From Asparagopsis taxiformis (taxonomy: Eukaryota; Rhodophyta; Florideophyceae; Bonnemaisoniales; Bonnemaisoniaceae): a DNA stretch of 64,000 nucleotides. The notes beneath the pieces are model-generated. The model saw only the letters and a list, made by a program, of their open reading frames with translations, ran no database searches and was not told the DNA's origin. Location of the stretch: assembly GCA_030407315.1 (NCBI GenBank), contig JALQPE010002442.1:1-64000 (forward strand), read 5' to 3'. Shown in pieces: positions 21,901-31,009 of the stretch. The number at the start of each line of letters is the position of its first letter. Within the stretch, counting starts at the first letter, position 1. The position numbers were made by a program, and so were the translations under genes.

Positions 21901-23289
21901 AGTCTTATCGCGGTCGGCGTGCGCCACTGGGATCTGCCAGTATCCCGAGTTGCAGTCCAGCGTAGTGAAAACCGTCGCGTTACCAAGCGAATCGACGCAA
22001 TCGTCCATGCGCGGAATCGGATACGCGTCCTTGACGGTAGCGGCGTTTAAGCGGCGGTAGTCGATGCAGAAGCGGGAAGTCCCGTCCTTCTTAGGCACGA
22101 CTACGACCGGGCTCGCCCACTCCGATGTAGCAGGTTCGATCACTCCAGCGCGGAGCATCTTATCCACTTGCGTACGGATAATTTCGCGCGACGCGTGTCC
22201 GGCGCGGTACGGCGGTTGGTTGACGGGGGTCGCCCCCGGAACCAGTTCGATGCGGTGTTCTGTCGCGTGGATGGCTCCGAGCGTGCCATTCCACATGCGT
22301 TCGTGCTTTCGCAGCATCTCGATAATTCGCGCGTGTAGGTCGTCGTCTACTCGCTCATCGCGTAGTGTCGCGCGTAAGAGGTCTTCCCAGTGCGGCGTCG
22401 CGTTCGCAATTCCGTCGGCTTCGCGCAGGTCCGGCGGGTTCGTCGCGTTGCGTGGCGTCGCATCGTCGGGCGGTCGGTCTTGCGGGGTCGGTGCCTCTTG
22501 TGCAACTTGTAGGCAACCTACGGGGTTGGGCACCGCGGCGCCCAGCTTCATGCCTTTGGGCAATACCTGTAGGCGGGTGCCGGCGTTGTGCACGTGCACG
22601 CTGAAGGGCACGTTCCTTTTAACCTGCGTTTCACCATTGGCTAGACGCAACAACTTCTGTCCGTAGAGGTCGGTCGCGGGTATCGTGATGCAGCGTCCGT
22701 CAGCACCCGTGGTGACTTCGATAGCTTGCGTCGCGTGCGGCGGAATCGACGTGCGGCGCGCAACGCGGATTGGTGCGAAGTCTGTCAGTCGGGTAGTCTT
22801 GGGGGTCGGTGCGCGGCGCGGTTTCGTCGGCGTTCGTGGGAGCATTGGAACGTGGTCTCCATAGCGGGTTCGCAACGCGCGCTGCGGCCCAGTATAGATC
22901 ATCCGAACCACACGGTCGATGAAGTCTGCTCCCAGAATGCAAGGGACGGATAAGCGCGGCATCACCAGGAAAGTTTGAAGGTGCGCGCGGGCACCTAGAA
23001 GAACGCTAAGTCGCAACGACGCGTTAGGCGCGAGGCGTCGTCCATTCGCGTCGATAATCGCGCAGCGCAGCGTCGGCGGCGTAGCGTGGCGCTTCCAATC
23101 AGCGCCTAATACGTTTTCGCGAATGAGGCTCGGGCCCGCGCCGGTATCAAGCACAGCGGTCACCGCGGTGGCCGTGCGTAGATTATATCCGACGCGTACC
23201 TCGAGTTTGTAGTTCGCGGTAGGGGTCTGAAACAGGACCACTGTTTCGGGTGGTAACGGAGGCGGTTTTTCGCGCGGCGGTTGCGTCAT
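18982..23289 (-). pseudogene. pol: TE2 pol: protease, RT, RNase H, integrase, chromodomain (copy A)
   Basis: From the first ATG at 23289: aspartic protease (DTGAG at residues 48-52, ILGAD later); RT with WASPVVVVPKKDG, FTTLDCNSGYW and YLDD near residue 506; RNase H (TDAS near 656, TDHNS); integrase HHCC finger (about 900-940) and core with D (AIDILGPLP) and D (LSDNGPQF). The glycine codon before QVER is TGA (20098-20100), just ahead of the catalytic Glu. The frame then continues through a GPF/Y-type region and a clear chromodomain (VRWKGYSPRDDTWEPE). Pol lies in the -1 frame to gag and stays open back to the slippery site at 23352. The C-terminus differs from copy B through one indel near 19080. 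Confidence 0.93.
20098..20100 (-). other. In-frame TGA inside TE2 integrase
   Basis: The conserved tract HPQ(S/T)NGQVER reads HPQSN-stop-QVER. TGA differs from a glycine GGA by one base. The next base is C, a context known to be leaky, but the site has no other sign of programmed readthrough. The same TGA is at 56084-56086 in copy B. Confidence 0.85.
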
Positions 23290-23315
23290 CGCGCGTCGCG
23301 TATCCGTTGGGTGGA

Positions 23316-23358
23316 GAGGAGTCGGCCCACCCGCTACGACTCCTCGTAGGCGTTTCCC
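23316..23358 (-). promoter_or_regulatory. TE2 -1 ribosomal frameshift signal
   Basis: On the minus strand a canonical slippery heptamer GGGAAAC (23358-23352) sits in the gag frame as G GGA AAC, six codons before the gag stop. A 6-nt spacer follows, then an 8-bp perfect stem GAGGAGTC/GACTCCTC (23345-23338 with 23323-23316) around a 14-nt loop. The -1 frame is open from here into pol. Loop bases GGGTGG could also pair with CCACCC just past the stem, though the connecting loop would be very short for a pseudoknot. Copy B has the same signal at 59302-59344. Confidence 0.75.
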
Positions 23359-25298
23359 GGGTCTTCTGCGAAGCGAACCGAGTGGGGCGTGAGCTGCTCG
23401 CCGTCGTGCGCGTCGTCTTCGCGCGTGCGTTCGCTTTCGCGCTCGCGTGCGTCATCGTCCGCGGAAACTTCGAAAACCTGAACGTTACGCTGCAGGTTCA
23501 GTTCTTCGGGCGTTAGGCGCGCGTGGCTATGCATCTCGCGAATCGCGGCCTGTTGCTCGGATGAGAGCAGCGGGCAGCTTACCATGGGGTGTCCGAACTT
23601 CCGGCATATCAGACAGCGGAACGCCGCTGTGCGAGACGTGTCGGCCGGTGCCGTCTGTCTCACGATAGGCGGTGGGTAAGTTGCGCGCGGTATGTGCGCC
23701 GTGTACGGTCCCGCGCGTTCGCGTTCTCGGTCGTCGTTATGCGCAAAGCGTCGCGAGCGGTCGGCGGGCGATGCGTCGCGAGAGCGTGGCGTGCGATAAT
23801 TCGACGAAGGGGTGCCAAGCGAGGTTGGACTTCGCATGGGGCTCGGGGTCGAGAACTTCCGTTCGCGCGGAGCGTGCGGAGTCGCGGCGGAGGTTGAGAC
23901 GTTTGGCGATGAGAAGCCTGATGGCGGGGTGTGCCCCACGGTCAGCGCTTGCATCGTTGGTGTCTCCTCCTCTTCCACGTAGAGCGCAGGCGTTCGCCTT
24001 AATAGCGGTCGCGCGCTCGTCGTCGGCGTCATCGCTCGGTGCGTGTCTCCGTGGCTCTGCGCCATAGAGACTAGCTCTCGAAAGGTGTATCGACGCGGGT
24101 CGCGAGACAGCGCGTCCCGTACGAGGTGTTGCGCATAGGGTCGTAGACCATCGACGAAAATAGAAACAAGCGTTCGCTCGCTAAACGCATCGCCGCAGCG
24201 CAGCGCGCGGCGTCGTAGTCTCGTAGCGAATTGCGTTTCGGTTTCCTTCGGGTCTTGCGTTTGTTGCGCTACGTCACGATACGCTTGCGCGACGTCGCCT
24301 TCGCGCGCATAGGTCAGCAGGAGCCACTGAACGGCTTCCGCGTAGCACGTAATCGAATCGACGCCCGCGCGCGAGAACGTTCGTCCCACGTACGTTTGGA
24401 ACGTGTCGCGCGCCTCGTCGGCGAGGAAATACTTGAGAATCGGCAACGCTGCGCCTTCGGATACGCCGGTGTCGTCGCATGCGCTCTTGAAATACTTCAG
24501 GAACGATAGCACGGCGATTCCGTCAGCGCCCGTGAAATTCTCTCCTTGCATCGAATGGCGCACCATTTTCGCGGTGTTAGCCAATTCGCTCGCAATCGTT
24601 CGGTTAAACGCGCGGTCCGTATTACGCAAGCGGTACGTGCGATACGAAAGCGCGCGCGTGAACAGCTCGTTCAACGGCTGGATCTCTACCAGCCCGGGAT
24701 GTGCGGGTCCATCGTCGCAATCCGAACGCGGATGGTCGTCGAATGACAGGTCCTGGCGCGCCAGTTCCAGCCATCCTTCGGGGTCCGCGCTGCGCGCGTA
24801 GTTCGTAGGGGTCGCGCGCGCTGCGGTTCGCGTTCGGTTTTCGCGCGCAGCGACGTTCGCGCGTTCAATATTGTGCTCCTCGCGGGAGTCCATCGTAGTG
24901 ACGATTAGGTTGTGGACTTGCGCCCTCATCTGAGCCGTCAATCCACGTGACTGGCCTTTGATAGCGCGGTCCACCGCGGCTCGTACTTCAGCCTGGAGCA
25001 TGCATTGGAACGTAGGGTCGTCCACTACTTGTCGAACCAAGCTCGGAAGCGTTGCGGACGGCGTAGCGTGCACGTCGGAAACGCGGAACTCGGCTTCACG
25101 CTTCGTGGCGGCGCCATCGTCGGACGTTTGCGCGTCGTCGTCGATGCTCGCGAGCGCTTGCGTCGGTAACGGCGGCCACGGAGAAGCGGTAGGGTCAGGG
25201 ATATGTGAAGCGACCAGCGCGTCGACTGCGTGCGTTTGCGACGCGACTGGCGGCGGTTCGGTCGGCGCGTTCGATCGCTCGGGCGCGGATGGATCCAT
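23334..25298 (-). CDS. gag: TE2 gag
   Basis: This 654-residue protein would form the virus-like particle and bind the element's RNA. A CCHC zinc knuckle (CLICRKFGHPMVSC, about residues 561-574) is the nucleocapsid signature. The capsid-like helical part lies at about 230-440, and the region before the knuckle is Ser/Pro/Arg-rich. The ATG at 25298 is the first after a 577-nt leader. The last codons carry the slippery site that gives access to pol. In copy B the same gene is cut at 60920, losing about 120 N-terminal residues. The reading frame here is intact. Confidence 0.9.
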   Translation of the reverse strand: MDPSAPERSNAPTEPPPVASQTHAVDALVASHIPDPTASPWPPLPTQALASIDDDAQTSDDGAATKREAEFRVSDVHATPSATLPSLVRQVVDDPTFQCMLQAEVRAAVDRAIKGQSRGLTAQMRAQVHNLIVTTMDSREEHNIERANVAARENRTRTAARATPTNYARSADPEGWLELARQDLSFDDHPRSDCDDGPAHPGLVEIQPLNELFTRALSYRTYRLRNTDRAFNRTIASELANTAKMVRHSMQGENFTGADGIAVLSFLKYFKSACDDTGVSEGAALPILKYFLADEARDTFQTYVGRTFSRAGVDSITCYAEAVQWLLLTYAREGDVAQAYRDVAQQTQDPKETETQFATRLRRRALRCGDAFSERTLVSIFVDGLRPYAQHLVRDALSRDPRRYTFRELVSMAQSHGDTHRAMTPTTSARPLLRRTPALYVEEEETPTMQALTVGHTPPSGFSSPNVSTSAATPHAPRERKFSTPSPMRSPTSLGTPSSNYRTPRSRDASPADRSRRFAHNDDRERERAGPYTAHIPRATYPPPIVRQTAPADTSRTAAFRCLICRKFGHPMVSCPLLSSEQQAAIREMHSHARLTPEELNLQRNVQVFEVSADDDARERESERTREDDAHDGEQLTPHSVRFAEDPGNAYEES

Positions 25299-25855
25299 CG
25301 GCGCGGTTGCGCTCGATCGTCGCCTAGGGAAAAGGGAAAAAGGGATGATGGGGAAGGAGAAAGGGGAATTCGGCGCGCGTCAAAATCTCGCGTCGGCGCG
25401 TCGAAAAATTGGCAAGTAAAAAGGGAAGCGCTTCCCGAAAATTGTCTGCGTATCGGGCGCGCGTAGTAAGGGTGAGGGGGACGAGTTCGCTCGCAGGAGG
25501 GCTTCTTCCTCGCTCGGAACGCGCAAAGACGGGTCTCGATCGTCCGCGAACCCAGTATTTTCGGCACCGCCGAACCCGCGTTAGGGTTGCGAACTAGCGC
25601 GCGCACGCGTTGCGTCTTCGATCGCGTCGTTCCGCGCGGCGAATCGTCGTAGTAGGGGTAGGGTAGTTATACAAACCAGAGAGGCTATAGCACCGCTTCC
25701 GGGATAGCGATACGCGCGCACGCGTCAATCGCCCTCGCTGTCGCGCACGACGAACGGATAAAAGAAGAATTAGAGTAAGCGGTAGGTTTGGCGTCCCGTG
25801 TTTTCCCCAAGCGGAGTTTCTGTGCTTCGCTGAGTTCGCACGTCGGTTCGCGCAA
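25299..25855 (-). other. TE2 5' leader
   Basis: About 560 nt lie between the primer-binding site and gag, against only about 25 in TE1. I see no gene. The space could hold a packaging or translation signal, but nothing in the sequence proves it. Confidence 0.5.
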
Positions 25856-25873
25856 TTCTAGGTCGAGAGACCA
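25856..25873 (-). other. TE2 primer-binding site
   Basis: The 18-nt minus-strand TGGTCTCTCGACCTAGAA lies two bases inside the 5' LTR and starts TGG, complementary to tRNA CCA. The complement extended by two bases fits the 3' end of a tRNA (R57, A58, C61 in place). It is identical to the TE1 site. I cannot name the tRNA. Confidence 0.8.
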
Positions 25874-25875
25874 GT

Positions 25876-26665
25876 TGTAGGACCAGCCAGGGTGGCGATC
25901 GCTAAGGGAGTTCTAGAATTGCAGCCGTGTCAGGGCGTGGTGAACCGTAACGCGCTGGTTGAACTTGCGTTCGCGCGTCGCTCGGTCGCGCTGGCGAACG
26001 GGTGGTACAACGGCGGAACGCGTAGGGAACGATCGCAACACGGGATTCGCGGGCCGGCGCAAGCCGTGATCTCAGGGTGAGATCACCGAGTAAACTCGAG
26101 CACAACGCGATCCACACAGGGGTCGTAAATCCCTGGCCTAGTGGCGTGCGACGCAACGCGCGCTATCGCGGTGCGACGCGGTTCGACGATCGGTTTATGC
26201 GCAGCGCGCACGCGAACGTCGGCGATCGTGAGCAACCCGCACGCAACGTTGTAACGCAATCGGTCCTCGCGATTCGCTAAACGCTTAACTCGTAGCTGCG
26301 AAGATGCTGGCTGTTTATTGGTAAGGTGCGAAGCGGAACGACCATTAATAGCTAACTACTAAGGACAGGTTGTCCTTGCGCGGCCGGCCGGCGGCCGCTC
26401 GCTCGCACGCAAAAAAGGGAAATATTTGGGAAAAAGACTTTCGTCATAAAAAACCCAAAAAGGGAAAATAAAGGGAATTTCGCAAAAGGCGCTACACGTG
26501 GCGCCAAGCTCGCAATCGTACGCGTTCGCGCAAGCGCGCCGTGACACGTAATTGTATCGCCACGCGTACGCTCGCTTACTAACTAACTAAACGCGGATGC
26601 ACGCGGACTCAACGCGACGCATCGCTCCGACCCGCGCGCGCACTTGCAACATAAATTGCATCACA
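25876..26665 (-). repeat. TE2 5' LTR, copy A
   Basis: The 790-bp LTR looks identical by eye to 13286-14075. It should hold the promoter for the gag-pol transcript. Copy B lacks this LTR because its element stops at 60920. Confidence 0.95.
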
Positions 26666-26670
26666 ACATC
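26666..26670. repeat. Target site duplication of TE2, right copy
   Basis: ACATC matches 13281-13285 exactly. TE1 pol sequence resumes here. Confidence 0.95.
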
Positions 26671-28325
26671 GTCTAAGTATATCAGACAAGTCTGCCAGCG
26701 AACGCTGCTCAATATGATATCGATAGCACGTTGGAACGTGGCCGGAGCATTCTTCAAGCCAAAAGGAAGGCGTTTGAAACGGTATGTCCCCAAGTGGGAG
26801 GTAAACGCCGTCTTGTCACGGTCGTCCTGTGCAACGGGTATCTGCCAGTACCCAGAGTTACAATCTAAGGTAGTGAATACCTGAGCATCTCCTAGGGAGT
26901 CAATACAATCGTTCATTCGTGGAAGGGGGTACACATCATTGACAGTGATGTCGTTAAGGCCCCTATAGTCGACGCAAAAGCGTAATTTACCATCCTTCTT
27001 CGGGACAAGTACAACCGGGCTAGCCCATTCGGAGGTCGAAGGTTCGATCACTCCTTTTTCCAGCATGCTGGTAATTTCCTTACGCGCAATCTCTCGTCGA
27101 GCGGGTCCCATCCGATAGGGTTGTTGCCGCCTGGGCTTGCTCCCTTCCATAATATCGATTCGGTGTTCCGTAGAACGGATATCTCCCAGGGATCCATCCC
27201 ACATAGACTCGTGGTGAGACAACATTTCGAGGATGCTCTCCCGTAACGGGGCTTGACCAAGATGGTCGAGAGAGACTTCTTGCTTCCAGCTTAATGGTCG
27301 AGTGGCATCAGCCTCAGTCCCCTGAGGGAGAGTGGTTGCCACTGGGAAGGCTTGTTGGGAGGAGGTCGGACGGCGGAGAGCCATGGGGCGCATCGGCCGT
27401 TCGGGCGCCCGAAGGGCGTAGCCTATGACTGTTCCTTTTGGGAGGTACTTGTCGGACATACCGAAGTTAGTTAAGATAGTTAGGAATTCCTGTCGCGGGA
27501 TGACTTCCTTAACCCCATTTGGGATGGAGACTCGGTGTCGTTGAAGGATCCGATCTCTCGGGATGAGTATACTCAAGCCGCCGCCGGCGCACACGACAGT
27601 GGTTGTTACTTGACTTCGCGGGGGAATAGTCACACTGTGTGATAATCGAATGCCGTGAGACTGGCGGTCTAGGTTAATCCCGTTAGAGGGTCGCGGGGCA
27701 TCCACGTAGCACGAGAGAGCGGGGGATGTTTTACGTACAGACGACATCACCAGGATAGCTATCGAGCCGCCGTCGTGAATATCGATTCGTTGGGCCCGGC
27801 ACCTAATTGCGTCTACGTGGTTATTCATTGCCCCAGTTCCCAAGATGAGGGGTACGGCCAATCTAGGCGCGACGAAGAATTCTTCCTCAAAGGATTTGTA
27901 GCCTAACTGTAGAGTCAGTTTGATCTTGCCAGTTATCCGCAGAGGGTTGCCGTTGGCATCGGCCAATTGTGGAAATTTTCCCGTCGGGACTTGAAACTGT
28001 TCCCAGTTGCTGGGTAAGCTCTTTTCGTGGATGACCGATGGTCCGGACCCGGTGTCCATCACCATACGCATAGGCGTGAGGACTGACGGATCGAGTCCGA
28101 TGGAACCCATTACTACGTAATGGGCGGCCTTAAGCAAGCATGAGGCTCTCGGCCTTTTTGTTCGAGTCCCTGTGGGGGAGCCCGAGTGGTTTGGTGTCTG
28201 GCAAGGCAGTTGTCCCCCGAAGGGATAGACCTTTGCCTGTGGAGGTGGTTGTGGTGAGATGTCCACTGAATAGCGTAATCGCTCCACCTCCTGACGGGAG
28301 TGCGACACCTCACTCCCCGTCGCTA
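26666..28325 (-). pseudogene. pol: TE1 pol, 5' part: protease and reverse transcriptase
   Basis: The frame is open from the gag/pol frameshift site near 28326; GTG at 28308 follows, but there is no early ATG, so frameshifting is the likely way in. It encodes an aspartic protease (DTGSG about residue 85 from 28308, LILGT later). Most of RT follows: EWASPVVLVPKKDG, RFCVDYRGLN, FTTLDCNSGYWQIP, LPFGLKNAPATFQ and the YLDD active site near residue 541. Coding is cut by TE2 right after YLDDV and resumes at 13285 with IVFSRDE. The protein is undamaged up to the insertion. The piece is present only once in the window, since copy B ends before it. Confidence 0.93.
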
Positions 28326-28332
28326 GTTTTCC
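28293..28332 (-). promoter_or_regulatory. TE1 -1 ribosomal frameshift signal
   Basis: On the minus strand GGAAAAC (28332-28326) occupies the last two gag sense codons before TAG. Four nt later begins a 10-bp stem, GACGGGGAGTG with CACTCCCGTC, with one bulged G and an 8-nt loop (28321-28311 with 28302-28293). Pol is open in the -1 frame through the gag stop. The heptamer is a relaxed X-XXY-YYZ form, weaker than the GGGAAAC of TE2. The layout is the same in both families. Confidence 0.62.
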
Positions 28333-30284
28333 GACGACGTTTCGGAGTCGTCGGAGGTTTCTAAGGCGTCGGCAACGTCTTGAGCCGTTACGGAAGATCC
28401 GTTACATTCTAAAACGTCTCGCCTCAGAGGGCCCGGTTTGGGATGATTTTCGTCATCGGCGAACGCAACCATGCGTGTTGGAGGGTTTGACCGTTGGAGA
28501 ACGGCCTTAGGGTAATCCCTTTTTCGGTTGAACCGGTCAGACTGGCGCTGTTGGCGGCGCATGACCTGTTCCGGTTCTTGTTGGTAAGCGTAGTTCGCAA
28601 AGGCGAAGTAGGTTCCCACAGAGGGCGGTAAGTAAGGGCAAGTGTATAGCACGTGCCCCGGTTGGCGACAGCCAGAGCATCTCCAGGTAACAGCCCCCTC
28701 GGGGATCATAGACTCAGCGAGCTTAAGATGTTCTCCCGTTAGGGTAGGGGCCTGCATTGGAGCACCCATTGAATTCCCAGAAGGGATAGGTAAAGTCGGC
28801 GGTGGGGTCCGCGGTGTCGCGGATGGCTCCCCGGGTACGGTGGCGAGCATCGCTTTGCGTTTGCGATCGGCAATTTCCCGGGTAGGGTAAGCCTTTGGCT
28901 TTGCAGGTAGCGAAGCTCGTAGAGAGTCCCCGAGTCCTTGTGCAAGGTTACGGACGGCGAGAAAGTCTTCTCCGCCGGAGCGGCCGATTGTAACCTTGAC
29001 GGTGTGCTTAACCTCTGGGCGTAGGCCCTTGAGGTAGTAGTTGACCAAGTCTCTTTCCGAGAAGACGTTCGCACACAGGAGGGCAGCGTCCTGCAGTCTG
29101 TCTGCGTACATAGCTTCATCTTCATCCGGGCCTTGCCGAATACGCGTCACCGCATCATAGGCGTCCGCCAAGACGTTGTCCGTCGCATAGCGAGCCAGAA
29201 GGGCGTTAACGGCTTGAGGCCAAGTGATCTGCTGATGCAGATGGTTGAGAAGCTTGCGCTTTCGCGCCTCGGCGGCGATAAATCGTTGAGGTTCTCCTTC
29301 TAGGAAATACTTGAGTAACTTGGTAGCTTCTCCTTCCGAGACTCCGCATGAATCACATGCATCTTGAAATTCCGCGAGGAACCGGAGGATGTCGATAGGT
29401 TCCGTACCATCGAACGGCATTAGTGACGCATTAAAATTACGGATCTTCTCCGTTAGCTTGTATAAGCTTCGTGGTTTCCCCATTGGGGTGTCGGTCGTTA
29501 AGGACTTGTTCTTGAGTCGGTAGTACCGATAGGAGACCACCTGGTCGAATGCAGGTTCGCGAGCCTTCAGGGGTACTAAGCCTTCTTCAAGAGGTCCTTC
29601 CTCATCGTCCCACGAGGGGTTTTCCGGTTCGATTCCGGTGGCACGGGAGTGTTGTCTCGTGCGAGAGATGTTCCCTGTCTGGGATAGTGACTCAGCGAGG
29701 GCTTCCACACGGTCGGACAGGTGTCGGGTCGCTTCTGCGACTTGATCCAATCGGGGATCTTCTTCTTCCTCCCTACTGGGTGTAGTGTCGGGGGAGTCAG
29801 CCGATCGGGTGCGGCGCGAAGGTAACTCCTGTTGTCCTAACGGACTGGAATTAAAGCCGTGAATCGAGAGCTCCTCCAGACGAGTTTCCAAACGGGACAC
29901 GCGTTTAGCGAATTCGGCTTTGACCTGCATCCAGGTTTCCGCTAAGAACTCGGCGTCCCGATCTTGGGTGGCTTCTCGGCTGGCGGCCAGCAATTTTGGC
30001 TCGACCAATTCCATTACGGTTTCGACCGTGGCGTCTATGATCTCTGCCCTGCGGTCTTGAACAGTCTTCTCGACGACGGTGCTGAATTCAGCCTTGAACT
30101 CTTCCAACCGTTCGTTGAAGATCCGGTCAGCCCGATCTTGTAGGGTGTTGATCACCACGCCTTCTTCGGCGATCAAATCCGAATCGGATAAGTCACTAGC
30201 AGGCGCTATGTCCTCACTAGAGGGTCCTGTTGTAGGGTTACGATGCATCGTGGGAGTGATATGAGAAGGGGGAAGTTCTCTCAA
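28323..30284 (-). CDS. gag: TE1 gag
   Basis: This 653-residue protein would be the structural particle protein. Residues about 30-145 are rich in Glu, Lys, Arg and hydrophobic residues and look coiled-coil. A helical capsid-like region covers about 240-440. A CCHC zinc knuckle (CSGCRQPGHVLYTC) sits at about 535-548, followed by a Gln/Arg-rich stretch and an acidic Ser-rich tail. The ATG at 30284 is only 25 bases past the primer-binding site, so the leader is very short. The frame is intact even though pol downstream is broken. Copy B lacks this gene entirely. Confidence 0.9.
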   Translation of the reverse strand: MRELPPSHITPTMHRNPTTGPSSEDIAPASDLSDSDLIAEEGVVINTLQDRADRIFNERLEEFKAEFSTVVEKTVQDRRAEIIDATVETVMELVEPKLLAASREATQDRDAEFLAETWMQVKAEFAKRVSRLETRLEELSIHGFNSSPLGQQELPSRRTRSADSPDTTPSREEEEDPRLDQVAEATRHLSDRVEALAESLSQTGNISRTRQHSRATGIEPENPSWDDEEGPLEEGLVPLKAREPAFDQVVSYRYYRLKNKSLTTDTPMGKPRSLYKLTEKIRNFNASLMPFDGTEPIDILRFLAEFQDACDSCGVSEGEATKLLKYFLEGEPQRFIAAEARKRKLLNHLHQQITWPQAVNALLARYATDNVLADAYDAVTRIRQGPDEDEAMYADRLQDAALLCANVFSERDLVNYYLKGLRPEVKHTVKVTIGRSGGEDFLAVRNLAQGLGDSLRASLPAKPKAYPTREIADRKRKAMLATVPGEPSATPRTPPPTLPIPSGNSMGAPMQAPTLTGEHLKLAESMIPEGAVTWRCSGCRQPGHVLYTCPYLPPSVGTYFAFANYAYQQEPEQVMRRQQRQSDRFNRKRDYPKAVLQRSNPPTRMVAFADDENHPKPGPLRRDVLECNGSSVTAQDVADALETSDDSETSSEN

Positions 30285-30308
30285 AGAGAGTTACCCGAGG
30301 GTACAAGG

Positions 30309-30326
30309 TTCTAGGTCGAGAGACCA
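30309..30326 (-). other. TE1 primer-binding site
   Basis: TGGTCTCTCGACCTAGAA on the minus strand starts one base inside the 5' LTR. It is the same 18-nt site as in TE2, although the two elements share little else at DNA level. Confidence 0.8.
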
Positions 30327-30327
30327 A

Positions 30328-31009
30328 TGTAGCAGGTAGAAAATCCGCTAGAGCGGCAAACCACCCGACAGGTGTCCCGAGCCTCGGTAGAGGAAGTGGT
30401 AGAGCAGATGAACCTTATAGTATACCCAGCGGGAAGTCTCGTATGAGAGAAGAGGTCGCTACCCGGAAGGGGTTAGGCGAATAGGAATGCTCACGCTAGG
30501 TGCGTATGGATGGAGCGAGTGACGTAATCCGTCGAGCTGTTAGCTAACCCTAAGGTTGTCCCTGAGAGGGTTAAACAATAGGTATGCAAACACTGTTCCA
30601 ATGGGTCGTAATTCCACTTGAGTTTACGTTACTCTAGAAACCGTGCCTACTGGCTATTCCAGTGGCAGTTTTATACTAAGTCTACTGTAAGCTAGGGTTA
30701 GTGGTTAGGAATAAATATCCAGTTAGTGACCAATCAGAACCCAATTACTGGCGCCCGCCTACCCGCGAGGTTATTGCCAATAGGCTTACATTGTAATGTA
30801 TGGCTGATCAGCCTAAGTTAAAATTTGCCCCTTGTGGGGTCTTGGCCGGGGCCGATAGGCCCGAGTGGGGTATTTGCAGCCTTGCGCTTGTCCCAATTAC
30901 AGGAAACACGCCCAGTTGGCTGGTGCCTTGTGATTGGCACATCCCTTAAGTGGGTACCCAATAGGGAAGCGACACGCTCAGATTGGGAGGACCGCCAGGC
31001 GGTACGACA
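30328..31009 (-). repeat. TE1 5' LTR
   Basis: The 682-bp LTR looks identical by eye to 5281-5962. On the minus strand a TATAAAA lies near 30672-30678 and could be the core promoter for the gag-pol transcript. Confidence 0.95.

Larger units (their letters stand above)
1..24928. repeat. Segmental duplication, copy A
   Basis: This block matches 35893-60920 base for base apart from small changes. The offset moves from 35892 at the left edge to about 35896-35899 near the tRNA, 35991 after a 92-nt indel, about 35990 in TE1 and about 35986 in TE2. It contains the cysteine-rich gene, the tRNA gene, the left part of TE1 and most of nested TE2. The last shared base is 24928, inside TE2 gag. The left limit may lie outside the window. 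Because both copies carry TE2 at the same site in TE1, the duplication is younger than both insertions, unless the copies are two haplotypes joined in assembly. Confidence 0.97.
13286..26665 (-). mobile_element. TE2: Ty3/gypsy chromovirus nested in TE1
   Basis: 790-bp LTRs at 13286-14075 and 25876-26665 bound a 13.4-kb element, with perfect ACATC target duplications. Element order on the minus strand: 5' LTR, primer-binding site, 577-nt leader, gag, pol in the -1 frame, a 2-kb stretch without a clear gene, a convergent antisense ORF, polypurine tract, 3' LTR. Its sequence is far richer in CGCG and TCGC than TE1 or the host DNA, and its proteins differ clearly from those of TE1, so it is a different family. 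The LTRs look identical by eye. A TGA in the integrase makes this copy defective unless it is read through. Confidence 0.95.
5281..31009 (-). mobile_element. TE1: Ty3/gypsy chromovirus, split by nested TE2
   Basis: Two 682-bp LTRs in the same orientation (5281-5962 and 30328-31009) bound it, each running TG to CA. In element order (minus strand): 5' LTR, primer-binding site, gag, protease-RT, TE2 insertion, RT-RNase H-integrase-chromodomain, a convergent antisense ORF, polypurine tract, 3' LTR. Without TE2 and the second target copy it is about 12.3 kb, long for a gypsy element. The flanks are TAATG on the left and TAATA on the right, consistent with a 5-bp target duplication with one change. 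Pol carries a one-base frameshift and is split by TE2, so this copy is dead. The LTRs look identical by eye, so insertion was recent. Confidence 0.93.

Noticed and set aside
28140..28190. B-box-like GTTCGAGTCC suggesting a tRNA
   Set aside because: It lies inside the well-supported TE1 pol frame and has no matching acceptor stem or A box nearby.
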